From NCBI GenBank assembly GCA_029204225.1, contig CM055105.1, forward strand, positions 9,335,744 to 9,399,743: a stretch of 64,000 bases of DNA, given 5' to 3'. This stretch comes from Diphasiastrum complanatum. Lineage: Eukaryota > Streptophyta > Lycopodiopsida > Lycopodiales > Lycopodiaceae. Under the pieces are notes generated by a model, which did not search any database, was not told the origin of the DNA, and was given only the letters and a program-made list of their open reading frames with translations. Positions 32,331 to 43,331 of this stretch are shown piece after piece. The position numbers and the translations under genes were made by a program. Each line of letters begins with the position of its first letter. Position 1 is the first letter of the stretch.

Positions 32331-32697
32331 GACTTTCCATGCAACTCCACTATAAGAATTCAAGTCTCTCTCATGTAAGCTTGGCACGTTTTGCCATATT
32401 GTGAATAATGAGATTTTGGTGTTTTGGACTCATTCTCTCTCTACCCGAGTTTTCCATGATTAATTTTCTCTCTCTACTTGAGAGCAGGCTGCTTTTCCCA
32501 TACTGAACATTTAGAATTATTCCTGACATTCAATTCTCATAGTGAGAAGTTAGATTTTTTCATCTGATGTATGCCATTGTGCTCTTGTCATAGATTTTTC
32601 AAGCATACTATTCTCTAATCAATCTTGTGCAATCACAACACCTCAGTAAGATCCTGTGAGGTGTGTGGTGAAGTTCACATGTGCTAAAAACTTCACA
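32137..32697 (+). repeat. Copia 5' LTR
   Basis: The CA end at 32697 abuts a perfect primer site. A TATA-like CACTATAAGAATTC is near 32350, followed by pyrimidine-rich leader sequence. The TG start is uncertain (TGACATGCAG at about 32137 is one choice). No second LTR is seen. Confidence 0.55.
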
Positions 32698-32709
32698 TGG
32701 TATCAGAGC
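32698..32709 (+). other. Primer-binding site, initiator tRNA-Met type
   Basis: TGGTATCAGAGC, identical to the standard plant copia primer-site core, directly after the LTR end CTTCACA. Confidence 0.95.
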
Positions 32710-32915
32710 TTCATGCTTTGAAGAGGTGAGGGTGTATACATCAGATCTTTAGTGCTTTTGCCTGCAGGAACTCGGATTTGGGAGAGGGATTCAAACTCGC
32801 TGAGAGACAAGCTATCTATGGACAATAAGTGGATCAAAATGAGCTTGACCTGCTCTTACAAAGCCCTGTACGGATAGAGAGCTCACACATGTGACTAGAA
32901 TTTCTCATAGAGAAG

Positions 32916-33960
32916 ATGTCTTCATCTGGTTCACATTTCTTGAAGCACAGTGAGATATTAACATCTTCCAAATATGCAATGTGGAAGATTAGAATGAAAT
33001 CGTTACTGATTCTACAAGATGTAATGGATATTGTGAGTGGAGCTGAAGAAGAACCTGCTGCTCCTAATGAAGCTGTAGCATTTCACAAAAGAATCAGAAT
33101 TGCCCTTTGTTTCATAAAAATGAATGTAACCAATGAAGTGTTAAGAGAGATTAATACATGCACCACTGCCAATGAAGCTTGGGATACTCTAAAAACAATC
33201 TATGAAATCAAGAATACTTCTGCATTGCTTACACTTAGAAACTAAATAGTTCTAAGTTATCAGAGAGTAGATGAGAGTGCTTCATCATATGTGTGAGAGT
33301 TAAGGATCTTCATCAAGAGTTAGCTGGTACTGGTGATGCTCTTAAGAACACTGAACTTGTTCAAATATCCTAAATGGACTTAGAGATGAGTATGACAATA
33401 TTGTGTAGACTTATGTTGTCAGGGAGGATCTTCCATCCTTGGAGACACTGCAAGGTATTCTCATTGCTGAAGAAAGTAGGCAAGAGAACAAAATGCTGAG
33501 GATCAACAGACTTTCATTGAAAGATGGTGGAGATGACAAAGCACTCTTCATCAGAGACAAGTCAAGAGGCAAGGGCAAAGGACAACAACACTTCAAGAAG
33601 AACAAAGCCAAAGAAGGTGGTGAGGATCAGTCCTCACAAGCTGCAACATCCAGTGGCAAGAAGAAACTGTCAAAGATCAAGTGTTTTTCTGTGGCAAGAA
33701 AGGACACTATGCATCAAACTGTTTCAAAAAGAAGAACCAATCTAAGCAAGCTAACCTTACTAATGACGATGAGTGTGAGGGTGTTGAGAGTGAAAGAGAG
33801 GATTCATTAATGATGTCTAGTTTTTCATCGTTTTCTTTTAAGAATGAAAAAGTCTGGTGGATAGATAGTGGGGCTAGTTCCCATATGTCTAGTTCTAGGA
33901 ACTCTTTCACTAATCTCATGCCATATCACTTAGAATTTGCTTTGCATAGGAACATAGATC
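32916..33960 (+). pseudogene. Copia gag and protease N-terminus
   Basis: Frame 32916-33245 encodes the gag start: HSEILTSSKYAMWKIRMKSL, later LREINTCTTANEAWDTLKTI. A stop and frame changes follow. 33439-33660 is a basic linker (KGKGQQHFKKNKAKEGG), then in another frame the knuckle CFFCGKKGHYASNC-type sequence and the protease site VWWIDSGASSHMSSSRNSF at about 33850. It ends at 33960, where the LTR of the next, opposite-strand element begins. Integrase, RT and RNase H are lacking. Confidence 0.85.
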
Positions 33961-34206
33961 ATGCTACACAGTAACACAGACAGAAAACACTCTCCACAGC
34001 AAGCTCACATAGCAACTGTATTTCTCAAAATGAAATTACACTGTACATATAGCTATTCACTCAGACAACCCATGCATGACCCAGGTTGTCGTTGGCGGGA
34101 CGCATGTCCTGTCGACTTGCCTCGTGGCGAGGCCAACTGATCCTTATCAATTGATAGGACCCACAGTACAGTAGCACAGTGATTCTACTTTAATTCTAAC
34201 TCTCTC
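33961..34206 (-). repeat. Copia 3' LTR (short), minus-strand element
   Basis: Lies downstream, in minus sense, of the RNase H end at 34256 and a purine tract (AAGAGAGAGAG) at 34200-34211. The left border at 33961 is inferred from the end of the neighbouring protease frame at CTACACAG. A length of about 245 bp is within the copia range. No matching 5' LTR is seen. Confidence 0.5.
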
Positions 34207-34255
34207 TCTTAAAGTAGAGTCTACTTTTTATACAGTCATATACATAGCTTTAAAG

Positions 34256-34960
34256 TCAACAATCTTTAAGTACAGAAAGCTTTGATCTAAACTTATCAAA
34301 CTTTTCTCCAACAAGTGGCTTAGTGAAAATATCAGCTAGTTGTTCTTCTGTGCTACAATGAACAACATAAATTTTATGACTCAACAGCCTCTCACATATA
34401 AAACGATACTGAATCTCAATGTATTTAGTTCTCTCATGGAACACTGGATTCTTTGCTAGCTGAATGCCACTCTAACTGTCGCTATGTAATGTTGTGGGAT
34501 TTTTCTGCTTCATGCCAACTTCTTCCAAGATTTGTCTCAACCATATAGCTTCTTGTGCTGCACTACACATTGCCTTATACTCTGCTTCTGTGGTGGATAG
34601 AGCAATTGTACTTTGCTTCTTACTAGACCAGGAAAAGCAACTACCACAAAACTGGAATACATACCCTATGGTGGATCTACGTCATCATAGTCACCTCCCC
34701 AATCCGCATCCACATAGCCACACAACTCAGGTAAACAATCATGCTTCCTGTAAATCAAGCCATACTCTGAAGTGCCTTTCACATAACGCAAAATGCGTTT
34801 AGCTGCCTTCCAATGTGTTTCCATAGGTGCTACCATAAACTGACTTACAATGCCAACAACATAGCATATATCTGGTCTAGTCGTGGTAAGGTAAATCAAG
34901 CTCCCTACTAACTGCCTATACAGCGTAGCATCAAATGATTGTGACTCATCAAGCTTATAA
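34256..34960 (-). pseudogene. Copia RNase H, decayed
   Basis: Minus strand: MIYLTTTRPDICYVVGIVSQ, HWKAAKRILRYVKGTSEYG, ELCGYVDADWGGDYDDVD, then frameshifts. 34444-34256 contains FHERTKYIEIQYRFICERLL and EEQLADIFTKPLVGEKF, the pol end. The central STTEAEY-type segment is readable only out of frame. Confidence 0.85.
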
Positions 34961-35900
34961 AGCTTTTTACCTGGTTAAATAGGAGTATTTACTAGTTTGC
35001 AATCCTGCAACCTAAACCTATGCAGCAACTCTTTGACATACTTCACCTGTGTTAAACCCACTTCGTGTCCTTTTTGCTACACCTCTACTCCAAGGCAATA
35101 ATGCATCAGGCTGAGATCTGTCATCTCGAATTGTTTCATGAGATCTTTCTTGATCATATCTATCATCTCTTGATTATTTCCCGTAATAATCAAGTCATTA
35201 ACATAAAGAGCAATCAAAGCAACCATACCATCAAAGCATAAGACATATAGATTTGGACCAGAATCTGTTCTCACCATTCCCTTTGAACAAAAGTAGGCAT
35301 CAATCCTGCTATACCACGCACGTGGTGCATGTTTAAGACTATCTCTTCTTCTAACTCACCATTTAGAAAAGCAGATTTCAAATCCATTTGATGCAAAGGC
35401 CAACCAAAATGTGAAGCTAAAGCAGTAAGTAGACGTAGAGTATTCCACTTACATACTGGCGCAAAGGTCTTCTCATAGTCGATGCCTTTACTTTGTGCAT
35501 ACCCTTTGATCACCAATCTTGCCTTGTGCTTTGCTATACTTCCATCTGCATGGTACTTAGTCATGTATACCCATTTGCAACCAATGGATTTCTTGCCAAC
35601 TGGTGGTTCTACTAATTCCCATGTGCTATGCTTAGCAATTGACTCCATCTCCTCTCCCATGGCCTTGACCCAAATGTCATCATCCTTCACTTCACCATAA
35701 GTCGAAGATTCTTTGCTTTGAATAATGCTAGATAAGAGAGCATAATTTGCTTCATACCTTTCAAGTTGTGTCTTCTCTCTTGTTGATCTTCGTAGCTCTC
35801 CCTGGCTAGATGATCCTGGAAAGTCATCCATGTCGCGGCTCTCCAAGAATATTTCAAACCACTTAGGGAGCTTTCTGTCAGGTGATCGGCTTCCTGGTGA
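34960..35900 (-). pseudogene. Copia reverse transcriptase, decayed, YVND
   Basis: RT starts in the long frame ending at 35271 (EEMESIAKHSTWELVEPPV, SIGCKWVYMTKYHADGSI, QMDLKSAFLNGELEEEIVLN). It then jumps to 35277-35077 with FDGMVALIALYVNDLIITGN. The active site at 35205-35194 reads YVND, so the second catalytic aspartate is Asn. The segment between (LYGLKQ region) is deleted. GLTQVKYVKELLHRF-like sequence around 35000 carries stops. Confidence 0.87.
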
Positions 35901-36938
35901 AAATGTATCCCACGGTACATCCTTCTCCTTGCGTTTGTCACCTGCAATCTCAATCCTTCTTGCACCAAAAGGTTTGTCCCTACCTCTCCAACCTGTCTCT
36001 TGAGGTTGAGTAGTAGTATCTTGAGATGTATCCTTTTTTTCATCACTTGGAAGGTCAATGAATGGATCATCATCAGGTGGTATCCTCACTATACCATCTT
36101 TCTCACTGGATGTATCTATCTTCTCAGCATCCTCATCTTCATACATCTTGAATTTATCAAAGATAACATCACGGCTTACATGGATTTTGTTTTCCACTGG
36201 ATCAAAACATCTATAGCCCTTCACACGATCATCATATACTGGGAATGTACACTTGATAGCTTTTACATCAAGTTTACGTCTCTCTTCCTTAGGAACGTGT
36301 ACAAAGGCCTTACATCCAAAGATTCGCAAGTGGTTCACCTTTGGCTTCTTCTTCGTGAATGCTTCCTCAAGTGTTATCTTTGGTATGGAAATGGTAGAAC
36401 TTCGATTTTGAAGATAGACTACCGCACTGCATGCTTCTGACCAAAAATCTTTTGGTAGTTTCATCTCAGATAGCATAGATCTGGCACTTTTCACAATCGT
36501 ACGATTCTTGAGCTCAGCTACACCACTGAGAGCATGAGTATGAGCTTGCGTAAATTGTTTTTTAATCCCACATTGATCACAAAGAGAATTGAAGTCATTA
36601 GACTTGTACTCACCTCCACTATCTGATCTTAGAACTTTGATCTTCCTATATGTCTGATTTTCGACCAATGCTTTGAATCTCTTGAAGTTGTCAAATGCAT
36701 CTGATTTCTTCTTCAAGAAGTAGATCCACGTCTTACGTGACATATCATCAATAAAGGTCATGAAATAGAAGGCTTTACCTAAGGACATGGTCCTCATAGG
36801 CCCGCATAAATCTGTGTGGATTAAATCCAGGATGTTCTTTGCTCTTGCAACACCTCCTTTATTGAACTTCTCTCGATGCTGCTTCCCATATACACAAGAT
36901 TCGCACATTGATTTCAAGTGATCTTCTATGGTAGGCAA
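35900..36938 (-). CDS. Copia integrase part of a 555-codon frame
   Basis: The open frame 36938-35271 is the longest in the window. It begins in the pre-integrase domain (CESCVYGKQHREKFNKGGV) and runs through integrase: LIHTDLCGPM, FIDDMSRKTWIYFLKKKSDA, VLRSDSGGEYKSNDF and ALSGVAELKNRTIVKSARS, so the three acidic catalytic residues are all present. It continues through the integrase C-terminal FGCKAFVHVPKEERRKLDV segment, an acidic linker (PPDDDPFIDLPSDEKKD) and the RT start. It is not a full pol because the frame ends in RT. Expression is unlikely. Confidence 0.9.
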
Positions 36939-37768
36939 TCATGTTACCATCTCCAATTTCCTCATAAAATTGAGGCTTCTCAAGTTCAAGTGACCAAGTC
37001 TCTTATGCCACAACTCAGTTTGCGATGGAATGGATGATACAAGTCCATGTTGCCCCATGATTGTAGCATTCAACCTGTACAATTTTGTATTGGGCTCCCT
37101 TACTCCATCCGCAATAGCTTTGAACTTTTGGTTCACATCCTTCACAAAGCAACGATCATGGGCAAATTCTACTTTCAACTTTTGATCAGTAATGATTCCA
37201 ACAAAAAGTATATTTTTCTTCAAACCTGGTACATAAAGTACCTCCCTGATAATCCTGCTTTTGCCATCAGGTAGTTGGATTGAAACGGTGTCTATCTCCT
37301 TGATCTTGCACACTCACCATTTGCTTGTGGAACGGACGTTCCATTATCCAACACTTTCAAGTTACTGAACCAATTCTTGTTACCTATCATGTGTCGTGTG
37401 GCTCCCGAGTCAATATACCGCGCTTGATCATCTTGATTAGATGACAATGCAAATATGAAGATGCTAGAGTCTTCGATCTCACCCTCATCGACAAGGTTAC
37501 CTGCTTGCTTTGGTTTTCCCTTGCTTTGTTCCGCCAAGAATTTGTGACATTCACTCTTCCAATGGCCCTTTTTACCACAATGGAAGCAATTGCCTTTCTT
37601 CTTGGTCTTACTGGAAGATCCCTCATCCTCCTGAGTCTTGGCAAATTGTTGTTTGGACTTCTTCTTGCCCTTGTCCTTGCCTTGTTTTTGGCGTGTCACA
37701 AGTGCTTGATCGTCAGTATTTTGACGTCTAGCTTTCACCATTTCTCGTCGTTGCTCTTCCTGCATCAA
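36939..37768 (-). pseudogene. Copia zinc knuckle, protease and pre-integrase
   Basis: Frame 37768-37292: a Lys/Gln-rich linker, an intact knuckle CFHCGKKGHWKSEC, then ARYIDSGATRHMIGNKNWF, an intact DSG protease site. After a frame break, 37313-36939 continues protease and pre-integrase: IQLPDGKSRIIREVLYVPGL, ELWHKRLGHLNLRSLNFM. This part of the element is comparatively well preserved. Confidence 0.9.
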
Positions 37769-37771
37769 GAT

Positions 37772-38275
37772 TCATGTGAGCTCCTCAAAGGTTGGCAATC
37801 TTTCTCTTGATGCAATTCCACTCACAAACATCTGATAGGGTTCTGCAATGCCGCACAATGCATTGTGCACCAGCTCCACATCACGTATGCGCTCACCAAT
37901 AGAATGCAGTTCATTCCTCATTGTCTTGCTTCTGGTCATGTACGTCTGAATGTGCTCTCCTTGTTCCATTCGGGCACTATTCATCTTTGACTTCAGAAAC
38001 ATGATTCTTGACGGATTTGATGTCTCGAACTGCTCCTTTAGCACATCCCATGCCTGTCTGAGTGTAACATCATCACAAATGTGGGTAATGATGTGACAAG
38101 TTAATGAAGGTCAAAGCTTTTCTCATGTTTTTGTCGAACACTTTGATATCCACTTCATTTGACAGCCTTCTCTCATCACTAGTGACGACTTCCCACATGT
38201 CTTTCTCCATCAATATGTTTTTCATTTTTAATTTCCACACTGCATAGTTGGGAATCCCGTCCAATTTGCTACTTT
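37772..38275 (-). pseudogene. Copia gag N-terminal part
   Basis: Minus strand: KLDGIPNYAVWKLKMKNILM, WEVVTSDERRLSNEVD, KALTFINLS, a short frame break, AWDVLKEQFETSNPSRIMF, MNSARMEQGEHIQTYMTRSK and MRNELHSIGERIRDVEL. The start codon region is cut by the junction with the next element near 38280-38390. No LTR or primer site belonging to it is present on the right. Confidence 0.87.
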
Positions 38276-38389
38276 AACTCAAAATGGACTCTCCCTTGTT
38301 TGCCTTCGCAGAACTGCTTGAAACTTCTGTTATAGGCTAAAAACAATATGTCGAGGCCAACAGTGATGTCAAAAGTTGAAAATAATAAC
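38276..38389. other. Junction between two copia elements
   Basis: About 110 bp between the gag start of one copia (38275) and the truncated protease of the other (38390). It contains no LTR. The 5' LTR and primer site of the left element have been lost here. Confidence 0.5.
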
Positions 38390-39600
38390 CTACACTTTTC
38401 TCCTTACCAGGCCACTGAGCAAAACTCGAATTCCAAGATCTGCCATCTTGGAGACTGATAGCAGATCTTTTCTTAGTGAAAGCACGTAGAGTGCTCCTGG
38501 CAGCTCTGCTTGACCTGACAGTGTTCGCAGCTGTAGAGTTCCGATGCCTTTGACATTGTGTCTGCTCCCATCACCTAGAATCACTGCTCTGTTATTTTTG
38601 AGTTCTCTGAAGTCGATCAAGATTTTCTTGTTGCTCCTGAATCAATGACTACAACGTAATCTTGTTCAATGTAGCTCGTCGATGCTTCATCAAGTATCGT
38701 GAAGGCTTCATCACCTCTATCTGCATATTTGGATGACTTTGCAACATTTGCTTTCTTAGCCTTGTTCTTTTTTTTTTTGGAGTTGAATCTGCAATCGTAT
38801 GCAGAGTGCCCCTTCTTCTTGCAGTGCATGCAAGGTATCGTTGGATTGAACCAACATTTGTTGGCTGTATGGCCTAGTTTGTGACAGTGATCACATGAAA
38901 AAGATTGCTGATTCGAGGACTTCGTCTTGTCGAATCTGGGTTTGTTCTTGTTTTTCTTCCTTCCTTTCGTGAAGAGGGCCTTCTCTTGATCACTGCTTCC
39001 TTCTCCTTCGTCCCTCATTAGTTTCTCATCATCGACAAGACTGATTGCTTTGTCGAATGTCATATCTGGTAGACTCAGTATGAGCATTCTCAATGGCTGA
39101 TAGGACGTAGGTAGAGACTTCATGAAGTACATTAGCTGTTGTGGTGCTGGGACTTGGTGCTTTTGTGCCGAGTGAAGATCGTTTTGATCTTCTCAACGTG
39201 CTGGTCCAACTGGTTGCCATCCCATCGTATGGATTGTAGCTGATTGTGAAGATGCATCACTAAAGCTGCAATCCTCACTTCATACTTATGTTTTAATCTT
39301 TTCCATGCTGCATGGCTGCTTTTGCAGTCTTCAATCTACATGAGTAGATCTTCGTTAATGGACAAAATGATGATCGCCATTGCACGCTCATCCTTTCTCA
39401 TCCATTCAGTTCTCCTCGGGTCTCCCTCTGGAAGCTGCACCTCTGAGAGTTTGGTCACCGACCAAATGCCTTCGCCCTTCAGAAGTGTTTTGATTTTGAA
39501 TTTCCATATCCTGTAGTTTCCTCCAAAAGACTGATTGCTACTCTTGTCTGGATCATTGTAGCCATATTGTGTTGTCTAGAAAATCACTGCTCAGATATTA
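38390..39600 (-). pseudogene. Copia gag and partial protease (family of 12-17 kb)
   Basis: Closely related to the gag at 15.5-16.7 kb. Minus frames show LIDFRELKNNRAVILGDGSR and HNVKGIGTLQLRTLSGQAEL (38620-38390). 39132-38617 has MYFMKSLPTSYQPLRMLILS and two intact knuckles, CDHCHKLGHTANKC and CMHCKKKGHSAYDC. The protease active site is disrupted (VVVIDSGATRKS then frame loss). The gag N-terminus lies at 39230-39550 with stops. The element ends at 38390 with no pre-integrase, integrase or RT. The DSG motif itself is intact, unlike the copy at 15.7 kb. Confidence 0.87.
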
Positions 39601-39616
39601 GCAGTGATAAGCTGGA

Positions 39617-39629
39617 GGCTCTGATATCA
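39617..39629 (-). other. Primer-binding site variant
   Basis: The minus strand reads TGATATCAGAGCC next to the LTR start at 39630. This is TGGTATCAGAGC with G to A at position 3. The same TGATATCAGAGC variant occurs at 60628. Confidence 0.75.
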
Positions 39630-40003
39630 TGTCGCAAACGGGTGTGTTTCGTATCGCGAACGTATTTGTTTCTTTGAATTTTCTTGTGCGGAAGATTACA
39701 GAAGCCTAGACACTCGACTACAGATCACAGAACAGATTTCATTCTAGCAATCAAGACAGCGGAAGACAAGGAGATGCACGAGATAGAGCAACTATATTAT
39801 CAGTTTAATTTTTAGAGCGAGACACTGGCGAGATGGTCAGTGTCTTGCTCGTTGGTGGCCTGATGCTCTGCTCTTTTGCTGTGTTCTGCTCATTGGCAGA
39901 CTTTCATGCAGAGCTATTTCGTTTCTATTCTTTTTCTTTTTCTGCTCTACTCACGCACATTCTCTGTGTGTATTTTTGATCTAGAAAAATAGTTTATATC
40001 TCC
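39630..40003 (-). repeat. Copia 5' LTR, truncated
   Basis: Matches the first half of the LTRs at 12121 and 16729 (CGTATTTGTTTCTTTGAATTTTCTTG, AACTATATTATCAGTTTAAT, ACTCACGCACATTCTCTG, GAAAAATAG). It stops exactly where the palindrome at 40004 starts, so that structure interrupted or replaced the outer half of this LTR. Confidence 0.88.
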
Positions 40004-40519
40004 GACCACTATGGTTTCATGTGTGGCTTGTCTTTGCCTTTGGTTATCTTTTGGGGACGGATTCTAAGTTGGCTTTCGGGTTGGTTGGGATTCTAGTTTT
40101 CTTAAGTCTGAATGGTTAAGCTTGTTACGTTTTCTAAGTTGGCTTTTACGCAAGTGCATGATGGATGAATGTTAGACTTAAGCGTGTGTTGGGAAAACCG
40201 TTCAAGTCCCAGTGCCCTTTGAGTAGCCGACACAACATTTGTGCTCCAGTGGCCCATAGCCTCATCGCTGCTCCAGATCTGTTGTGTCGGCACCTCAAAG
40301 GGCGCTGGGACTTGAGCGGTTTTCCCAACACGCGCTTAAGTCTAACATTCATCCATCATGCACTTGCGTAAAAGCCAACTTAGAAAATGTAACAAGCTTA
40401 ACCATTCAGACTTAAGAAAACTAGAATCCCAACCAACCTGAAAGCCAACTTAGAATCCGTCCCCAAAAGGTAACCAATGGCAAAGGCAAGCCACACATGA
40501 AACCCAAGGCATAGTGGTC
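40004..40519. repeat. Large inverted repeat (opposed LTR ends)
   Basis: Arm 1 (40004-40237, 234 bp) is the inverted complement of arm 2 (40280-40519, 240 bp), apart from a 6-bp gap and a few substitutions. The spacer is 42 bp. Arm 2 is the start of the minus-orientation LTR 40280-40985; arm 1 is the corresponding end of the same LTR in plus orientation. The two LTR termini (ACAACA and TGTTGT) face each other across the spacer. Nearly the same short protein is open on both strands, a consequence of the palindrome. Confidence 0.9.
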
Positions 40520-40985
40520 GCCAAACTGACCAAATGGCATAGCAGCGAGCCACACGTCGATGACGTGGACCCTTAGGCGCCAACGACACAAAAAGGTTGT
40601 AGTAAGGGTCCTTCCACTTGCACCAGTCCCAAAGGCGAAACTAAATTGGTAATCACCCCCAAGGATCAACTTTATTAAATTTGGAAGAGGTTACATTTAT
40701 ACATAGACTAACTGGTCTCGGGGTCACCAACACGTGTTGGGCATTGTGTCTGGCTCACGTTGGTAGAGGGATATGAGACCTGGAGAATGCATTCTTGGCG
40801 ATGATTGAGCTACCCAAGTTTCTGTCTACCGGAGTCCCCTTATAGTTCTGGTGTGATTCGGCACGCCCCCTCTGTCCTGGAATATAGTGCTTTTTGATAA
40901 AGCATGCTATTCTAAACTTTGTTTTTATTTTGCTGATTAAGTCTGGCAAGCCTGGCAGAATCAGTCTGGCTCCCGGACATGGGTC
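40280..40985 (-). repeat. Gypsy LTR copy, truncated
   Basis: Nearly identical to 42391-43096 within the full LTR at 42391-43331. It has the terminal TGTTGTGTCGG at the left but lacks the last 235 bp of U3. It is joined at 40985 to a copia fragment. TATA-like ACTATAAGGGG (minus) and polyadenylation-like AATAAAG (minus, near 40672) are conserved in both copies. Confidence 0.82.
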
Positions 40986-42333
40986 CAACTGGTGGTTCTA
41001 CTAAGTCCCATGTGCTATGCTTAGCAATTGACTCCATCTCCTCTCCCATGGCCTTGACCCAGATGTCCTCATCCTTTGCTTCACCATAAGTCGAAGGTTC
41101 TTCGCTTTGAATAATGCTAGATAAGAGAGCATAATTTGCTTCATACCTTTCAGGTTGTGTCTTCTCTCTTGTTGATCTTCGTAGCTCTCCCTGGCTAGAT
41201 GATCCTGAAAAGTCATCCATGTCGCGGCTCTCCAACAATATTTCAAACCACTTAGGGAGCTTTTTGTCAGGTGATTGGCTTCTTGGCGAAAATGTATCCC
41301 ATGGTACATCCTTCTCCTTGCGTTTGTCATCTGCAATCTCAATCCTTCTTGCCCCAAAAGGTTTGTCCCTACCTCTCCAACCTGTCCCTTGAGGTTGAGT
41401 AGTAGTATCTTGAGATGTATCCTTTTTTTCATCACTTGGAAGGTCAATGAATGGATCATCATCAGGTGGTATCCTCACTATACCATCTTTCTCACTGGAT
41501 GTATCTATCTTCTCAGCATCCTCGTCTTTATACATCTTGGATTCATCAAAGATAACATCACGACTTACATGGATTTTGTTTTCCACTGGATCAAAACATC
41601 TATAGCCCTTCACACGATCATCATATACTGGGAATGTACACTTGATAGTTTTTACATCAAGTTTACGTCTCTCTTCCTTAGGAACGTGTACAAAGGCCTT
41701 ACATCCAAAGATTTGCAAGTGGTTCACCTTTGGCTTCTTCTTCGTGAATGCTTCCTCAGGTGTTATCTTTGGTATGGCAATGGTAGGACTTTGATTTTGA
41801 AAATAGACTACCATACTGTATGCTTCTGACCAAAAATCTTTTGGTAGTTTCATCTCAGCTAGCATAGATCTGGCACTTTCCACAATTGTATGATTCTTGC
41901 GCTCAGCTACACCACTGAGAGTAGGAGTATGAGCTTGCATAAATTGTCTTTTAATCTCACATTGATCACAAAGATCATTGAAGTCATTAGACTTGTACTC
42001 ACCTCCACTATTTGATCTTAGAACTTTGATCTTCCTACCTGTCTGATTTTCGACCAATGCTTTGAAGCTCTTGAAGCTGTCAAATGCATTTGATTTATTC
42101 TTCAAGAAGTAGATCCACGTCTTACGTGACATATCGTCAATAAAGGTCATGACATAGAAGGCTTTACCTAAGGACATGGTCCTCATAGGCCCGCATAAAT
42201 CTGTGTGGATTAAATCCAGCTGCTCCTTTAGAACATCCCATGCCTGTCTGAGTGTAATAGCATCACAAATGTGGGTAATGATGTGATCCTTCACTGACAA
42301 GTTAATGAAGGTCAAAGCTTTTCTCATCTTTTT
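40985..42333 (-). CDS. Chimeric copia fragment (gag N-part fused to integrase)
   Basis: A 471-codon minus frame (42327-40912). It starts in gag (MRKALTFINLSVKDHIITHI, RQAWDVLKEQ), then switches at about 42219 directly to integrase (LDLIHTDLCGPMRTMSLGKA), skipping the rest of gag, the zinc knuckle, protease and pre-integrase. Integrase reads RSNSGGEY (Asn for the second Asp) and SGVAERKNHTIVESARS. It continues into the linker and RT start (STWDLVEPPVG), then runs into LTR sequence for 23 residues. It is a near copy of 35.6-38.1 kb. Flanked by direct LTR repeats, it looks like captured cargo. No start in its original context remains. Confidence 0.85.
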
Positions 42334-42390
42334 GTAGCCGGCGCAACATCTGTGCTCCAGTGGCCCATAGCCTCATCGCTGCTCTAGATC
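42334..42390. repeat. Copy of the palindrome centre (spacer plus arm end)
   Basis: This 57-bp segment repeats 40223-40279: the last 15 bases of arm 1 and the 42-bp spacer. It shows that the LTR copy at 42391 had, or derives from, the same head-to-head junction as the palindrome. Confidence 0.8.
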
Positions 42391-43331
42391 TGTTGTGTCG
42401 GCACCTCAAAGGGCGCTGGGACTAGAGCGGTTTTCCCAACACGCGCTTAAGTCTAACATTCATCCATCATGCACTTGCGTAAAAGCCACCTTAGGAAACG
42501 TAACAAGCTGAACCATTCAGACTTAAGAAAACTAGAATCCCAAGCAACCCAAAAGCCAACTTAGAATTCATCCCCAAAAGGTAACCAATGGCAAAGGCAA
42601 GCCACACATGAAACCCAAGGCATAGTGGTAGCCAAACTGACCAAATGGCATAGCGGCGAGCCACACGTCGATGACGTGGACCCTTAGGCGCTAACGACAC
42701 AAAAAGGTTGTAGTAAGGGTCCTTCCACTTGGACCAGTCTTGGAGGCGAAACTAAATTGGTAATCACCCCCAAGGATCAACTTTATTAAATTTGGAAGAG
42801 GTTACATTTGTACATAAACTAACTAGTCTCGGGGTCACCAACACGTGTTGGGCTTTGTGTCTGGCTCGCGCTGGTAGAGGGAACTGAGACCTGGAGAATG
42901 CATTCTTGGCGATGATTGAACTACCCAAGTTTCTATCTGCCGGAGTCCCCTTATAGTTCTGGTGTGATTCGGCGCGTCCCCTCTGTCCTAGAATACAGTG
43001 CTTTCTAGTGAAGCATGCTATTCTGAACTTTGTTTTTATTTTGCTGATTAAGTCTGGCAAGCCTGGCAAAATCAGTCTGGCTCCCGGACATGGGTCTCGG
43101 GAGACGTCCCAGCAGGCAGAATCAACTGGACTCCTGGACCTGGGTCCTAGAAGTCCTACTAGGCCATGACTCGAGCTCATGAGCTAGCTCATGACTTGTG
43201 ACTACTTGATTGGCTCACCACAGGTCGGAGGCTCAGTCCTTGACTTTGTAACTCGCTCTGGGACCTTAGGGAGCGTCACCCCTTAGAGTCTTACAGGGCA
43301 CACTGGGTGCACCCGATTCAGCTTTACAACA
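42391..43331 (-). repeat. Gypsy 3' LTR, full length
   Basis: A 941-bp LTR whose minus strand begins TGTTGTAAAGC and ends CCGACACAACA, giving the perfect terminal inverted repeat TGTTGT..ACAACA. The polypurine tract GAGGGGAGGA is immediately upstream in minus sense (43332-43343). It contains a TATA-like ACTATAAGGGG at about 42955. Confidence 0.85.

Noticed and set aside
40146-40371. Two near-identical 68-codon ORFs on opposite strands
   Set aside because: They result from the palindrome at 40004-40519 and have no sign of being coding.
41275-41829. 184-codon plus-strand ORF, and the similar 36000-36440
   Set aside because: Both lie antisense to the copia integrase-linker frames and repeat each other only because the copia segment is duplicated.
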